Assembly: GCA_964415295.1 (NCBI GenBank)
Contig: CAYPYN010000006.1
Span: forward strand, 124,001 to 188,000
Length of the DNA: 64,000 nt
Direction: 5' to 3'
DNA from: SB21 sp964415295
GTDB lineage: Bacteria > CLD3 > SB21
The position numbers and the translations under genes are program-made. Position 1 is the stretch's first letter, and every line of letters begins with the position of its first letter. Below are positions 51,978 to 61,661 of the stretch, in pieces. The notes under the pieces are model-generated. The model was not told the origin of the DNA. It saw nothing but the letters and a program-made list of their open reading frames with translations, and did not search any database.

Positions 51978-53222
51978 ATGAGACAACGCAGAGTGGTCAT
52001 TACGGGTTTAGGCGCGGTAACGCCGATCGGGAATACCACGCAGGAATTCTGGCAGGGATTAAAAGAAGGGCGCAACGGCGTAGGGCCGATCACCCTCTTT
52101 GACACCAAAGACCATGTGACCAAATTTGCCGCCGAGGTCAAAGGGTTCGATCCCACGCTGCATATCGATAAAAAAGAAGCGCGCCGCATGGACCGTTTTT
52201 GCCAGTTAGCTGTTTCGGCATCCAAGATGGCCATCGATGACGCCAAACTGGACGTCAAATCCCTGGACGCCAACCGGATCGGTTGTATCATCGGTAGCGG
52301 TATCGGCGGATTCAGTACTTTTGAGGAACAGTTCGAAACCTATATGCAAAAAGGGGCTCAGAGGGTGAGTCCGTTCTTCATCCCCATGATGATCATCGAT
52401 ATTGCGGCGGGACACGTCGCGATCATTCACGGACTCAAAGGACCTAATTACGCAACGGTTTCGGCATGCGCTACGGGCAGTCACGCCATCGGCGATGCCT
52501 TTATGCTCATCGAACGCGGCGACGCGGATGCGATGGTTTGCGGCGGCGCCGAAGCCGGTATCTGCCGGATGGGTGTAGCCGGATTTAATGCCCTCAAAGC
52601 CCTCTCCACGCGCAACGACGATCCGATGAAGGCCAGCCGTCCTTTTGATAAAGAACGCGACGGGTTTGTCATGGGCGAAGGCGCCGGTGTGGTGGTGCTG
52701 GAGGAATTGCAGCATGCCTTAAAACGCGGTGCGACCATCTACGGTGAAATGGCGGGAATCGGTTATACCGACGATGCTTTCCACATTACGGCTCCGGCCG
52801 AGGGCGGTGAAGGCGCGGCAAGGGCGATGGCCATCGCACTGAAGGATGCGGAACTGAAACCCGAAGATATTGGTTACATCAATGCCCACGGTACATCGAC
52901 TGAATACAACGACAAGAACGAGACCGCAGCGATCAAGTCGGTTTTCAGGGAACATGCCTATAAATTATTGGTCAGTTCCACCAAATCCATGACCGGCCAT
53001 CTTTTGGGTGCCGCGGGCGGCGTCGAGTTTATCGCCACAACGCTGGCTGTCAAAGAAGGCGTCATTCCTCCGACGATCAATTACGAGTTCCCCGACGAAA
53101 ACTGTGATCTCAATTATGTTCCAAACAAGGCCGTTGAGAAAAAGATCAAAGCGGCGATCAGCAATACGTTCGGATTCGGCGGACACAACACGTGTCTGGT
53201 GGTGAAAGGGTATCAGCCCTAG
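51978..53222 (+). CDS. fabF: 3-oxoacyl-ACP synthase II (KAS II)
   Basis: Elongation condensing enzyme of fatty-acid synthesis. The Cys-His-His set is present: VSACATGSHAIGDAF, YINAHGTSTEYND and STKSMTGHLLGAAGG. The N-terminus RRVVITGLGAVTPIGNTTQE and the C-terminus SNTFGFGGHNTCLVVKGY are standard. The 414-aa length is normal. The start is set by AAAGGAG. rnc follows after 18 bases, as in many genomes. Confidence 0.97.
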   Translation: MRQRRVVITGLGAVTPIGNTTQEFWQGLKEGRNGVGPITLFDTKDHVTKFAAEVKGFDPTLHIDKKEARRMDRFCQLAVSASKMAIDDAKLDVKSLDANRIGCIIGSGIGGFSTFEEQFETYMQKGAQRVSPFFIPMMIIDIAAGHVAIIHGLKGPNYATVSACATGSHAIGDAFMLIERGDADAMVCGGAEAGICRMGVAGFNALKALSTRNDDPMKASRPFDKERDGFVMGEGAGVVVLEELQHALKRGATIYGEMAGIGYTDDAFHITAPAEGGEGAARAMAIALKDAELKPEDIGYINAHGTSTEYNDKNETAAIKSVFREHAYKLLVSSTKSMTGHLLGAAGGVEFIATTLAVKEGVIPPTINYEFPDENCDLNYVPNKAVEKKIKAAISNTFGFGGHNTCLVVKGYQP

Positions 53223-53240
53223 CGGTGACGGAAATGTTCC

Positions 53241-54050
53241 ATGTCTTTAAGTGTTAACATACCGGCAGGATCTTTTGCAAGAACCGGCCGGGCCATTTTC
53301 AGGCGCTGGCGCTGGCGCCTGGGATTTGATAAGGCGGTCGGTCGCCACGAAGACCTGCTGCGGTCGTTTGAGAACACGATCGGCCTCCGTATCCACGACC
53401 CCCATATTTACATCCAGGCCCTTAAACATCGTTCCTATCTCAGTATCGGCAACGAAGAACGGGTGCGTTCTTACGAACGGCTGGAATTTCTCGGTGATCT
53501 AATATTGAATTTGATTACAGGTGAGTTTTTGTATACTTTATACCCGCATCAGGAAGAAGGCGATCTGACCAAACAGAAATCCCTTCTCGTGAATAAGAAG
53601 ATCCTCGCTCAGCAGGCGGAAGTCATGGGACTGGGTCGTTTTATACTATTGAGTGAAGGTGAGGATAAGTCGGGCGGCCGTCTGCGTCCTTCGATCCTCT
53701 CGGACGTGCTGGAGTCGGTGATCGGCGCGGTTTATCTGGACAGCGGTTACGAAGTATCAAAGAAGTTCGTTTTGGAAAAAATTTTGTATAATGCGGAGGA
53801 CATTCTCAACGATGAGATGCATTTCAATTATAAGGGAGAACTTCTGGAATGGTCTCAGGCGAACGACGGCGGTATTCCGGCCTATACCGTGATCAATCAG
53901 GAAGGACCGGAACACAACAAAGAATTTACTGTGGAAGTGTCTATAAAACAGCAAGTATACGGCAACGGAAAAGGATCAACCAAAAAAGATGCCGAGCAGC
54001 AAGCGGCCCGGCAGGCCTTGCGGAAGATCAAAAAGAATCAGTTTAATTAA
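53241..54050 (+). CDS. rnc: Ribonuclease III
   Basis: Double-strand RNA endonuclease for rRNA and mRNA processing. The catalytic domain holds YERLEFLGDLILNLITGEF, with the Glu and Asp of the signature (the usual AVL replaced by LIL), and the second acidic pair in LSDVLESVIGAVYLDSGYE. A C-terminal dsRNA-binding domain (about residues 195-262: YKGELLEWSQANDGGIPAYT to GSTKKDAEQQAARQALRKI) completes it. An N-terminal basic extension of about 35 residues (IFRRWRWRLGFDK) precedes the core and is longer than in E. coli. The 269-aa length fits. Confidence 0.95.
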   Translation: MSLSVNIPAGSFARTGRAIFRRWRWRLGFDKAVGRHEDLLRSFENTIGLRIHDPHIYIQALKHRSYLSIGNEERVRSYERLEFLGDLILNLITGEFLYTLYPHQEEGDLTKQKSLLVNKKILAQQAEVMGLGRFILLSEGEDKSGGRLRPSILSDVLESVIGAVYLDSGYEVSKKFVLEKILYNAEDILNDEMHFNYKGELLEWSQANDGGIPAYTVINQEGPEHNKEFTVEVSIKQQVYGNGKGSTKKDAEQQAARQALRKIKKNQFN

Positions 54051-54066
54051 CGATTGAGGTGATAAC

Positions 54067-55377
54067 GTGAAAAAGATATGTGTGGTAGGAACGGGTTATG
54101 TCGGACTGGTGTCGGGGGCGTGTTTGGCCGATTTTGGCAATCATGTGATCTGCGCCGATATTGATAAAGACAAAATCGACAAATTGAATAAAGGTATCAT
54201 TCCTATCTACGAGCCTGGGCTGAAAGAGGTCGTGGACCGCAATGTAGAAAAAGGGCGTCTGCTTTTTTCTAATGATGTCGATGCGGCGATCCGAGATACG
54301 GAGGTTGTATTCATCGCCGTCGGCACACCTCCCGGCGAAGGCGGCGAAGCCGATCTGAGAATCGTATTCAGCGTTACCGAGAGCATTGCAAAAAATTTGA
54401 ATTCCTACAAAGTCGTTGTCACCAAGAGTACCGTCCCGGCCGGAACCGGCAAAAAAGTATACGACCTTCTATCCAAAAAAGCGCCCAAAGGATCTGAATT
54501 CGATGTCGTCTCCAACCCCGAGTTCCTGCGCGAAGGATCCGCCGTGAATGATTTTATGCGGCCGGACCGCGTGGTCATCGGGAGCAACAGCGAGCGGGCG
54601 ACGGAGATCATGAAACAGGTTTACCGCGCTTTGTATATCAACGAAACGCCGATGGTGATCACCAATGTGGAAACATCCGAGATGATCAAATACGCGTCGA
54701 ATGCGTTCCTGGCCGTAAAGATTTCTTACATCAACGAAATTGCAAATATCTGCGACAGGATCGGCGCGGATGTCAAGGTGGTCGCAAAGGCCATGGGTCT
54801 TGACGGACGCATCAGCCCAAAATTCCTTCATGCCGGAGGCGGATACGGCGGGTCGTGTTTCCCAAAAGACACGCTGGCGCTGGTTCAAACAGCCAAAGAA
54901 CTCGGCGTTGAGAACCTGGTCGTGAATGCCGCCATAGAAGCCAACGACCATCAAAAACATCTGATGGTGACAAAGATCGAAAAGATGGTCGGAGACCTGA
55001 AAGGGAAAACGATTGCTCTATTGGGTTTGTCCTTCAAACCCAATACCGATGATATCCGCGATGCCACTTCGCTCGTGATCATTGAAGAGATCCTGAAGGC
55101 CGGAGGCAAAATCAGGGCATATGATCCTGTGGCTCAGGAAATAATGCAGAAGACGTTTCCCCAGATCCAATACTGCAAAGACGCCTACGATACGGCGGAA
55201 GGCGCCGATTGCATGGTCGTGGTCACAGAGTGGAATGAATTCAGAGAACTCGACCTGGAACAAGCCAAAAAGAAATTAAGATCGCCCAAAGTAGTTGACT
55301 GCCGCAATGTGTATGATCCAAAGGATATGAAACGCATGGGTTTTGAATATGTCGGCGTTGGGCGTGGAATTTATTAA
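54067..55377 (+). CDS. ugd: UDP-glucose 6-dehydrogenase
   Basis: Oxidises UDP-glucose twice to UDP-glucuronate for surface polysaccharide. The N-terminus MKKICVVGTGYVGLVSGACL gives the NAD fold. Other motifs are TKSTVPAGTGKKV, NPEFLREGSAVNDF, the central helix with EMIKYASNAFLAVKISYINE, the catalytic Cys in GYGGSCFPKDTLAL, and FKPNTDDIRDATSLVII. The 436-aa length is typical. Translation starts at a GTG with GAGGTGAT upstream. It opens the polysaccharide gene run only 16 bases after rnc. Confidence 0.95.
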   Translation: MKKICVVGTGYVGLVSGACLADFGNHVICADIDKDKIDKLNKGIIPIYEPGLKEVVDRNVEKGRLLFSNDVDAAIRDTEVVFIAVGTPPGEGGEADLRIVFSVTESIAKNLNSYKVVVTKSTVPAGTGKKVYDLLSKKAPKGSEFDVVSNPEFLREGSAVNDFMRPDRVVIGSNSERATEIMKQVYRALYINETPMVITNVETSEMIKYASNAFLAVKISYINEIANICDRIGADVKVVAKAMGLDGRISPKFLHAGGGYGGSCFPKDTLALVQTAKELGVENLVVNAAIEANDHQKHLMVTKIEKMVGDLKGKTIALLGLSFKPNTDDIRDATSLVIIEEILKAGGKIRAYDPVAQEIMQKTFPQIQYCKDAYDTAEGADCMVVVTEWNEFRELDLEQAKKKLRSPKVVDCRNVYDPKDMKRMGFEYVGVGRGIY

Positions 55378-55418
55378 TGCGTTAATTGAAAGCATCAACT
55401 TAAATAAGGAAACGAAAG

Positions 55419-56744
55419 GTGAGCCTCGAAAATAAGATCAAAGATAAAAAAGCCTCGATCGGCGTGATCGGATTAGGATATGTGGGTCTGCCTTTGGCAG
55501 TGGAATTTGCCGCAAACGGCTATACGACTTACGGCATCGACGTGGATGAACACAAGGTTAAGAATGTCAACGACGGTCATAATTATATTGAAGACATTCC
55601 AAACGACCGATTCGAAAAATGCTGGAAAGCGGGCAAACTCAAAGCATCCGCAAACTATGACGGCATCAAGGATATGGATGTCATCTACATATGCGTTCCA
55701 ACCCCCTTTACGGAGAATAAAGAGCCGGATGTGACCTATATCGTTCATGCGGCCGAAGGCATTGCTAAAGGAATGCGCAAAGACCAATTAATTATATTAA
55801 AAAGCACGACGTTCCCCGATACGACCGAGGGGATTGTGATGCCCATACTTAATAAGACCGGATTGAAAGTAGGCGTGGATTATTTTTTGGCATTCTCTCC
55901 TGAACGCATCGATCCGGGAAATAAGAAATTCACGACGGCGAATACACCGGTGGTGGTCGGCGGCGTTACAAAGACTTGTACAGATCTGGCCTGCTTAGTC
56001 AACGCCCAGATCATAGAAAAAGTCGTTCCGGTTTCCAATCCCAAAGTGGCGGAAATGTGTAAACTGCTGGAAAATATTTTCCGAAGCGTGAATATTGCCC
56101 TGGTCAATGAATTGGCGCAGCTCTGTGACCGTATGGGAGGCATCGACATGTGGGAGGTCATCCACGCCGCCTCTACCAAACCTTTCGGCTTCATGCCTTT
56201 TTATCCCGGTCCCGGGATCGGAGGTCATTGTATTCTGATCGATCCGTATTATCTTTCCTGGAAGGCGCGCGGTTATGATTTTCATACCAATTTCATCGAA
56301 CTGGCCGCTGAAGTGAACGAGAACATGCCGCATTACGTATATTCAATGATCGTGGAAGCTTTGGCTCACAAAGGTACGCCTCTCAAAAAAGCAAAAGTTC
56401 TGGTCCTCGGTGCTTCTTTCAAGAAAGACGTGGATGACATTCGGCATTCTCCATCGCTTATGGTCATGCAGATCATGATGCAAAAAGGGTTTGAACATGT
56501 CATGTACAACGATCCGCATGTTCCGCAAGTCCATGTGCTGAATAAGAAGTTCACATCGCAGTTGCTCACAAAGGAACTATTAAAGGAAGTCGATTGCGTG
56601 TTCATCGGCACCGATCATTCAAGGTACGATATGAACATGATAGTCGAAAACGCGCCTCTGATAGTGGATGCGCGCAATGCAACCAAAAATGTCTCAACCG
56701 GCCGCGAAAAGATCGTCGTTCTCGGATCCGGCCAGAGTATATAA
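55419..56744 (+). CDS. Nucleotide-sugar dehydrogenase, UDP-GlcNAc 6-dehydrogenase (WbpA-like)
   Basis: Second UDP-sugar dehydrogenase of the locus, clearly a different clade from ugd. NAD fold IGVIGLGYVGLPLAVEFAAN, LKSTTFPDTTEG, FSPERIDPGNKKF and the catalytic loop PGPGIGGHCILIDPYYLSWK, then FKKDVDDIRHSPSLMVM. The HCxxIDPYYLSWKAR pattern is that of WbpA/UDP-N-acetylglucosamine dehydrogenases, giving UDP-GlcNAc-uronate. UDP-ManNAc dehydrogenase (WecC-like) is the main alternative, especially with wecB next. GTG start with AAGGAAAC upstream. 441 aa. Confidence 0.88.
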   Translation: MSLENKIKDKKASIGVIGLGYVGLPLAVEFAANGYTTYGIDVDEHKVKNVNDGHNYIEDIPNDRFEKCWKAGKLKASANYDGIKDMDVIYICVPTPFTENKEPDVTYIVHAAEGIAKGMRKDQLIILKSTTFPDTTEGIVMPILNKTGLKVGVDYFLAFSPERIDPGNKKFTTANTPVVVGGVTKTCTDLACLVNAQIIEKVVPVSNPKVAEMCKLLENIFRSVNIALVNELAQLCDRMGGIDMWEVIHAASTKPFGFMPFYPGPGIGGHCILIDPYYLSWKARGYDFHTNFIELAAEVNENMPHYVYSMIVEALAHKGTPLKKAKVLVLGASFKKDVDDIRHSPSLMVMQIMMQKGFEHVMYNDPHVPQVHVLNKKFTSQLLTKELLKEVDCVFIGTDHSRYDMNMIVENAPLIVDARNATKNVSTGREKIVVLGSGQSI

Positions 56745-56767
56745 CGTAATCAGCCGGAGATGGACAT

Positions 56768-57859
56768 TTGAAAATTGTCAGTGTGGTCGGTGCCCGGCCT
56801 AATTTTATGAAAATCGCGCCCATCCTGAGGGCGATGAAAAAATATCCCGCTATGAGGTCGGTGTTGGTCCATACGGGTCAGCATTACAACGCCAATATGT
56901 CGGACGTATTCTTCAGGGACCTTCAAATCCCGGAACCGGACATTTTTCTCAACGTCGGGTCCGGAACGCATGCCAAACAGACGGCCGATATCATGACCGG
57001 ATTTGAAAAAGTGCTGGAGACTGAGAAACCGGACATGGTCATGGTGGTCGGAGACGTAAACTCGACGCTGGCTTGTTCCGTGACCGCATCCAAGATGAAT
57101 GTGAAAGTGGCGCACGTGGAGGCAGGGTTGCGCAGTTTTGATAAACGCATGCCCGAAGAGATCAATCGTATGGTAACGGATGCTTTGTCTGATTATCTGT
57201 TTACAACAGAAAAAAGCGGGAATGAGAACCTTTTAAAAGAAGGAAAGAATTCCGGTCAGATATATTTTGCCGGCAATGTCATGATCGATTCCCTGGAGTT
57301 TGTTAAGAACCGCATTCATGAATCGGTGGTTGTAAGAGACCTGAAGGTGGAGCCGCACAATTATGCGCTGATCACTTTGCACCGGCCGTCCAATGTGGAC
57401 AACAAAGAGTCGCTTGGAAAGATCATTCGTATTCTTGGTTCGGTTCAGAAGCGTCTGCCGGTGGTTTTTCCGATCCACCCGCGAAGCAGAAAGATGATTG
57501 AGAATTTCGGGTATATGGACGCTGTCCAAAGCATGCCACGATTAACCTTAACCGATCCAATAGGCTATGTCGATTTCCTCAGTCTGATGAGCCAGGCCAA
57601 GATCGTGATCAGTGATTCCGGCGGACTGCAGGAGGAATCGACGTATCTGGGTGTGCCCTGTCTCACCATGCGCGAGAATACCGAGCGCCCGGTAACCATG
57701 GAGGTGGGAACGAACACGCTGGTCGGACTGAATGAGGACGCGATCGACCGTTACGCGGATCAAGTCCTAAACGGTACTTATAAGAAAGGCGCTATTCCGG
57801 AATTGTGGGACGGCCGTGCTGCGGAAAGAATAGTGGAGATCATTTCCAAATTAGGATAG
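56768..57859 (+). CDS. wecB: UDP-N-acetylglucosamine 2-epimerase (non-hydrolysing)
   Basis: Interconverts UDP-GlcNAc and UDP-ManNAc (or the matching uronates). The signature ARPNFMKIAPILRAM at the N-terminus, VHTGQHYNANMSDVFFRDL, VVGDVNSTLA, VAHVEAGLRSFDKRMPEEIN, TLHRPSNVDN, PIHPRSRKMI, SDSGGLQEESTYLGVPCLT and RENTERPVT are all present. It starts at a TTG with CCGGAG upstream. The 363-aa length is normal. With the upstream dehydrogenase it could supply a HexNAc-uronate precursor for the polysaccharide. Confidence 0.95.
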   Translation: MKIVSVVGARPNFMKIAPILRAMKKYPAMRSVLVHTGQHYNANMSDVFFRDLQIPEPDIFLNVGSGTHAKQTADIMTGFEKVLETEKPDMVMVVGDVNSTLACSVTASKMNVKVAHVEAGLRSFDKRMPEEINRMVTDALSDYLFTTEKSGNENLLKEGKNSGQIYFAGNVMIDSLEFVKNRIHESVVVRDLKVEPHNYALITLHRPSNVDNKESLGKIIRILGSVQKRLPVVFPIHPRSRKMIENFGYMDAVQSMPRLTLTDPIGYVDFLSLMSQAKIVISDSGGLQEESTYLGVPCLTMRENTERPVTMEVGTNTLVGLNEDAIDRYADQVLNGTYKKGAIPELWDGRAAERIVEIISKLG

Positions 57860-57867
57860 AATCAAAT

Positions 57868-59490
57868 ATGTTGCGATCTGTTATTGGACTCACCCTCGTG
57901 TTCCTCTTGCCGGCCGGCCTTTCATTCGGTCAAGTCAAGTCTAACCCTTTTGATGACAAAAAGAGCGATGAAAAATCATCGAAAAAGAACGCTGTCTTAG
58001 ATCTAAAACGCACCGGCCCGGTGTTGGAAACGGCCATCGATCCGGGTGAATACACCGTAGGTCCCGGAGACGAAATACTGATCTCGATCTTTGGTCAGGC
58101 CAACGAATACTTCACAACGCGTGTTTCCCCGGAGGGTAAAGTAGTGATACCGTCGGTAAGTGTTATCGATGTCAAAGGTAATTTACTAAAGGTCGCCAAA
58201 GAAAAGATCATAAAGGAAATCCGGAAAGTCTATCCAAGCGTCGACGTGTCCGTGGATCTGGTGGGCTTAAAAGAATTCCGTGTTCAGGTTACGGGTGCGG
58301 TTCAAAAAAGCGGGGCGATCACGGTGTCGGGAGTCTCCCGGGTCTCTGATGCACTGGAAGAGGCGGAGCCGTTAACTACTTATCTGCGAAATATTCAAGT
58401 ACGTAATCAGAATGGGTCTGTAAAAAAGGCGGATCTCATTAAGAAAAAGAACACCGGTTCTGTAAAAACGGATCCGTATCTTACAGAGGGAGATGTGATT
58501 TACGTACCTAACATCTATGCACGGTTCTATGTTTGGGGCGCTGTCTTGATCTCCGGAGACTATGAATTTGTGGAAGGTGAACGCGTATCCGATGTACTCG
58601 AGTTGTGCGGAGGCCTCGCCTATGATGCCGACTCATTGGAAGCCTACATCGTGCATTTCGTGCAGGACACGGGACGTGAAATTGCCAGGGAACCGCTTGA
58701 TCTGGTCAAGATACTCAAAACTCCATCCGACACTTTGGCTAATATCCGGATCCGCCCTGACGATCGTATCTTCATTCGTCAAAAATACCTTTTTCATCCA
58801 AAGGCCAATGTAACGATCCAAGGGGAAGTCCTGAGGCCGGGAGAATATGCCATACAGGAAGGTGTCAGCAAGATCACCGATGTCATCGAAGAAGCGGGCG
58901 GCTTTACACCGGATGTAGCCATAGAGGGTATTTTGATTTTCAGGCATCGTGAAGTCGAAGGTACCGATGTGGAATACGAACGTCTGAAAAAAATACCTTA
59001 CAACGAGATGAATAAAACTGAAAGGGCTTATTTCAAATCGAAGTCCCGTCAGGAATTACCGCCTGTACAGACCGATTTCACCAAACTCTTTGAAGGCGGC
59101 AAGATCAATGAGAAATATAATGTCTATTTAAAGCCCTATGATCTGATCAAGGTTACACGTGTCAAAAAGACCGTTACCTTGGTTGGCGGTGTACTTCACG
59201 CCGGAGTTTTGGATTATGTGCCCGGAAAAAGTTACAAATACTACATTGAAAAAGCCGGCGGATATACCAAGATAGCCAAGCGCGGAGACGTGACGATCAT
59301 CAAGTCGTTTGGGCAACAGTGGGATGAAGCGGACGACAATACCAGGGTCGAAGATGGTGATGTGATTTTCATTCCGGAGAAAGAACCGATAGATGGATGG
59401 CAACTATTCAAGGATATACTGGCCGTTACGGGCCAGCTCGCCGCTATCACATCGACGATCATACTTGTTGTCTATACGGTGGGAAAATAA
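57868..59490 (+). CDS. Polysaccharide export protein, Wza-like, with SLBB domains (540 aa)
   Basis: Outer-membrane export channel component for capsule or exopolysaccharide. Signal peptide MLRSVIGLTLVFLLPAGLSF; no lipobox cysteine is visible. The Poly_export domain begins at DPGEYTVGPGDEILISIFGQ, followed by several SLBB repeats (VTGAVQKSGAITVSGVSRVS, VWGAVLISGDYEFVEGERVS, IQGEVLRPGEYAIQEGVSKI, LVGGVLHAGVLDYVPGKSY). A hydrophobic C-terminal helix (LAAITSTIILVVYTVGK) resembles the Wza-type membrane barrel. The start at 57868 gives the signal peptide; a 21-codon extension overlapping wecB is not real. No Wzc partner is in the window. Confidence 0.9.
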   Translation: MLRSVIGLTLVFLLPAGLSFGQVKSNPFDDKKSDEKSSKKNAVLDLKRTGPVLETAIDPGEYTVGPGDEILISIFGQANEYFTTRVSPEGKVVIPSVSVIDVKGNLLKVAKEKIIKEIRKVYPSVDVSVDLVGLKEFRVQVTGAVQKSGAITVSGVSRVSDALEEAEPLTTYLRNIQVRNQNGSVKKADLIKKKNTGSVKTDPYLTEGDVIYVPNIYARFYVWGAVLISGDYEFVEGERVSDVLELCGGLAYDADSLEAYIVHFVQDTGREIAREPLDLVKILKTPSDTLANIRIRPDDRIFIRQKYLFHPKANVTIQGEVLRPGEYAIQEGVSKITDVIEEAGGFTPDVAIEGILIFRHREVEGTDVEYERLKKIPYNEMNKTERAYFKSKSRQELPPVQTDFTKLFEGGKINEKYNVYLKPYDLIKVTRVKKTVTLVGGVLHAGVLDYVPGKSYKYYIEKAGGYTKIAKRGDVTIIKSFGQQWDEADDNTRVEDGDVIFIPEKEPIDGWQLFKDILAVTGQLAAITSTIILVVYTVGK

Positions 59491-59540
59491 GAAACGCCCG
59501 TTTCGTTAGTTAAATCAGAGCTTAAAGGGCGGTTCTTTTC
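59491..59540 (+). terminator. Possible weak terminator/attenuator in the polysaccharide operon
   Basis: GAAACGCCC at 59491-59499 can pair with GGGCGGTTC at 59527-59535 with one bulge, followed by TTTTC. The stem is long-looped and weak. Confidence 0.3.
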
Positions 59541-59565
59541 GGAATAACCATAAGGAATTATTATC

Positions 59566-60246
59566 ATGATGATCATAACAGGTGCTTCGCGGGGAATCGG
59601 TAAGTTTCTCCTCAAGAAAATGGCGGATGAAAAAGAAGACGTGCTCGGTTTTTTTAACAAAACCGCACCAACCGAACTAAAAGAGAGCTACGTTCAGCTC
59701 GACGTGACGGATGAAAAGCAAATCTCAGGCTTTGTATCCCAATACAAAGACCGGTTGAAAAAGATTCAACTGGTCCACTGCGCCGGTGTCAATTTGAATG
59801 GATTCACGCACAAATTATCGCTGGACGACTGGCGTTATGTAATTCAGGGTAATTTGGACAGCGCGTATCTCTTGTCGAAACATCTTCTTCCTTTGATGCG
59901 GGAGCAAAATTACGGCCGCCTTATTTTTGTGGCTTCGGTAGTTCCGCAGTTGGGTGTTCCGGGCACGTCGGCTTATTCCAGCGCCAAGGCGGGACTATGG
60001 GGCCTGACGAAAGTGATCTCAAAAGAGAACGCATTAAAAGGCGTTACGGCCAATTGTTTGAATCTCGGTTATTTTAATATTGGTATGATCTCGGAAGTTC
60101 CCGAAGAGATGATGAAAGTAGTACTCAGCACGGTTCCAATGAAACGGCTGGGAGAGCCTTCCGACATATTGGCGGCCATAAAATTCATCGTATCAGCGGA
60201 CTATATGACCGGTGCTGAGATTGATATTAACGGTGGATTGGTATGA
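59566..60246 (+). CDS. Short-chain dehydrogenase/reductase (226 aa) in the polysaccharide locus
   Basis: FabG-like SDR: ITGASRGIGKFLLKKM cofactor loop, VHCAGVNLNG (the usual NNAG altered to HCAG), GRLIFVASVVPQLG, the catalytic Tyr and Lys in SAYSSAKAGLWG, and TANCLNLGYF. The C-terminus TGAEIDINGG is typical. It is shorter than housekeeping FabG and lies between the exporter and the flippase, so it probably reduces a sugar or modification intermediate for the polysaccharide; the substrate cannot be read from sequence. Tandem ATGs at 59566 and 59569. Confidence 0.86.
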   Translation: MMIITGASRGIGKFLLKKMADEKEDVLGFFNKTAPTELKESYVQLDVTDEKQISGFVSQYKDRLKKIQLVHCAGVNLNGFTHKLSLDDWRYVIQGNLDSAYLLSKHLLPLMREQNYGRLIFVASVVPQLGVPGTSAYSSAKAGLWGLTKVISKENALKGVTANCLNLGYFNIGMISEVPEEMMKVVLSTVPMKRLGEPSDILAAIKFIVSADYMTGAEIDINGGLV

Positions 60247-60292
60247 CCGGGGACTTCGATGAGTTCATTGAACCTAATCACCGGAATTGTTA

Positions 60293-61654
60293 ATGCTTTC
60301 TAGGCTATTCCTGGAATACAAAGACCAAATCAAGAGTTCCCGTAAGGGTATCATTGATGTTATCATATCCATAGTTCCTCAAGGGGTTTCCTTATTAACC
60401 GGTTTGATCACGGCGATTCTGCTGGCGCGGGGGCTCGGGCCATCCGAGCTCGGTCGGTATGCTTTGGTTATCAGCGTTTCGGCGATGATCACTTCCCTAT
60501 CAGACCTTGGCATCGGGCAAACGGCCATAAGATACGCTTCGCGATGTATCGCCAACGATGATGAGACCGGTCACCGGGCGGTACTCCGCTGGTCCCTTCG
60601 TATCCGTATCTTACTGGTGGCTGCGGTAAGTGCCATCGCCTATACCTTTGCGCCGTTAATCGCCGGCACATACTGGCACGACGAGACGTTGTCCTCTCTG
60701 ATCCGGTTTTCTTTATGGTTATCATTTTTCAGTGCTTTGGCATCCGTACCCACTATTTATTTTCAATCGCTGAGGCGTTTTCGGGCCAACGCGGCCGTAA
60801 TGATTATCCAATCGGTATTATTGCTGATAGGTATGGCCGTATTGGAAGCTTCGGATGCTTGGTCTACCGAACGTGTCATCTGGGTCAGCCTGGCCGCGTC
60901 GGCATTGAACGTCATAGGTTTCTTGCTTTTCGTACCCAAAGACGCTATTTTGAAAATGTCCGATTTTCAGGTTCTGAAGAGCGGGATTGAGAATTATTTC
61001 AAATCTCCGAAGTTCAAGAATTATTCAGTTCAGACGTCGGACGATGCCACGGCGACCGTATTTGCCTTCTACATGATGTTGTCCTCGGCGATTGTCATGC
61101 TGGTCGTGAGGGCTGATGTTTGGCTCATGGGATATTTTGTTGACCCAGGCCAGATAGGGATATACAATGCGGCTTCACGTTTTGCGCTTCCTCTGATGAT
61201 GTTGGTAACAGCCATTAACACGGTTTTGTGGCCGCGAACCGCCCATCTTCAGCAACATCCAAATGTCAGGGAGTTTGTACGGGGAATTTTTATGCTGACC
61301 GGACTGGCATCCGTTGTGAGTTTTGTATATGGGATGACGGCTCCGTTCTTAATACCGGTGGTCTTCGGAGAAGCATACAGCGGGGGCATTTTGTTAGGGC
61401 AATTGATTTGTGTCCGTTACGGTCTTTCGGTATTTCTTAGTCCATTAGGTATCATCGGATATAACTTCGGCTTTGTTCGCTACGTTTGGATGATCAATAT
61501 CGTCCAATTGATGGCGGTTATCGGAATCAATATCTGGCTCTTACCAAAGATCGGTCCGACAGGATCGGCGCTTGCCTTGATAGCCGTTGAATTAATAAGC
61601 GGTCTTTTTACCATTCCGTTATTGTGGCACAAAATGAGAAACATAACCAGGTAG
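60293..61654 (+). CDS. Oligosaccharide flippase (Wzx/RfbX family, 453 aa)
   Basis: An integral membrane protein of the polysaccharide transporter branch of MATE-like exporters, which moves lipid-linked repeat units across the inner membrane. About 12-14 hydrophobic segments are visible, beginning with VSLLTGLITAILLARGLGPSE. Also present are LGRYALVISVSAMITSLSDL and GIGQTAIRYAS, the usual second-helix region of Wzx, then IVMLVVRADVWLMGYFVDPG and QIGIYNAASRFALPLMM. The ATG at 60293 is chosen; a TTG two codons upstream also exists. It implies a Wzy-dependent pathway together with the Wza-like protein. Confidence 0.88.
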   Translation: MLSRLFLEYKDQIKSSRKGIIDVIISIVPQGVSLLTGLITAILLARGLGPSELGRYALVISVSAMITSLSDLGIGQTAIRYASRCIANDDETGHRAVLRWSLRIRILLVAAVSAIAYTFAPLIAGTYWHDETLSSLIRFSLWLSFFSALASVPTIYFQSLRRFRANAAVMIIQSVLLLIGMAVLEASDAWSTERVIWVSLAASALNVIGFLLFVPKDAILKMSDFQVLKSGIENYFKSPKFKNYSVQTSDDATATVFAFYMMLSSAIVMLVVRADVWLMGYFVDPGQIGIYNAASRFALPLMMLVTAINTVLWPRTAHLQQHPNVREFVRGIFMLTGLASVVSFVYGMTAPFLIPVVFGEAYSGGILLGQLICVRYGLSVFLSPLGIIGYNFGFVRYVWMINIVQLMAVIGINIWLLPKIGPTGSALALIAVELISGLFTIPLLWHKMRNITR

Positions 61655-61661
61655 AAAATCT

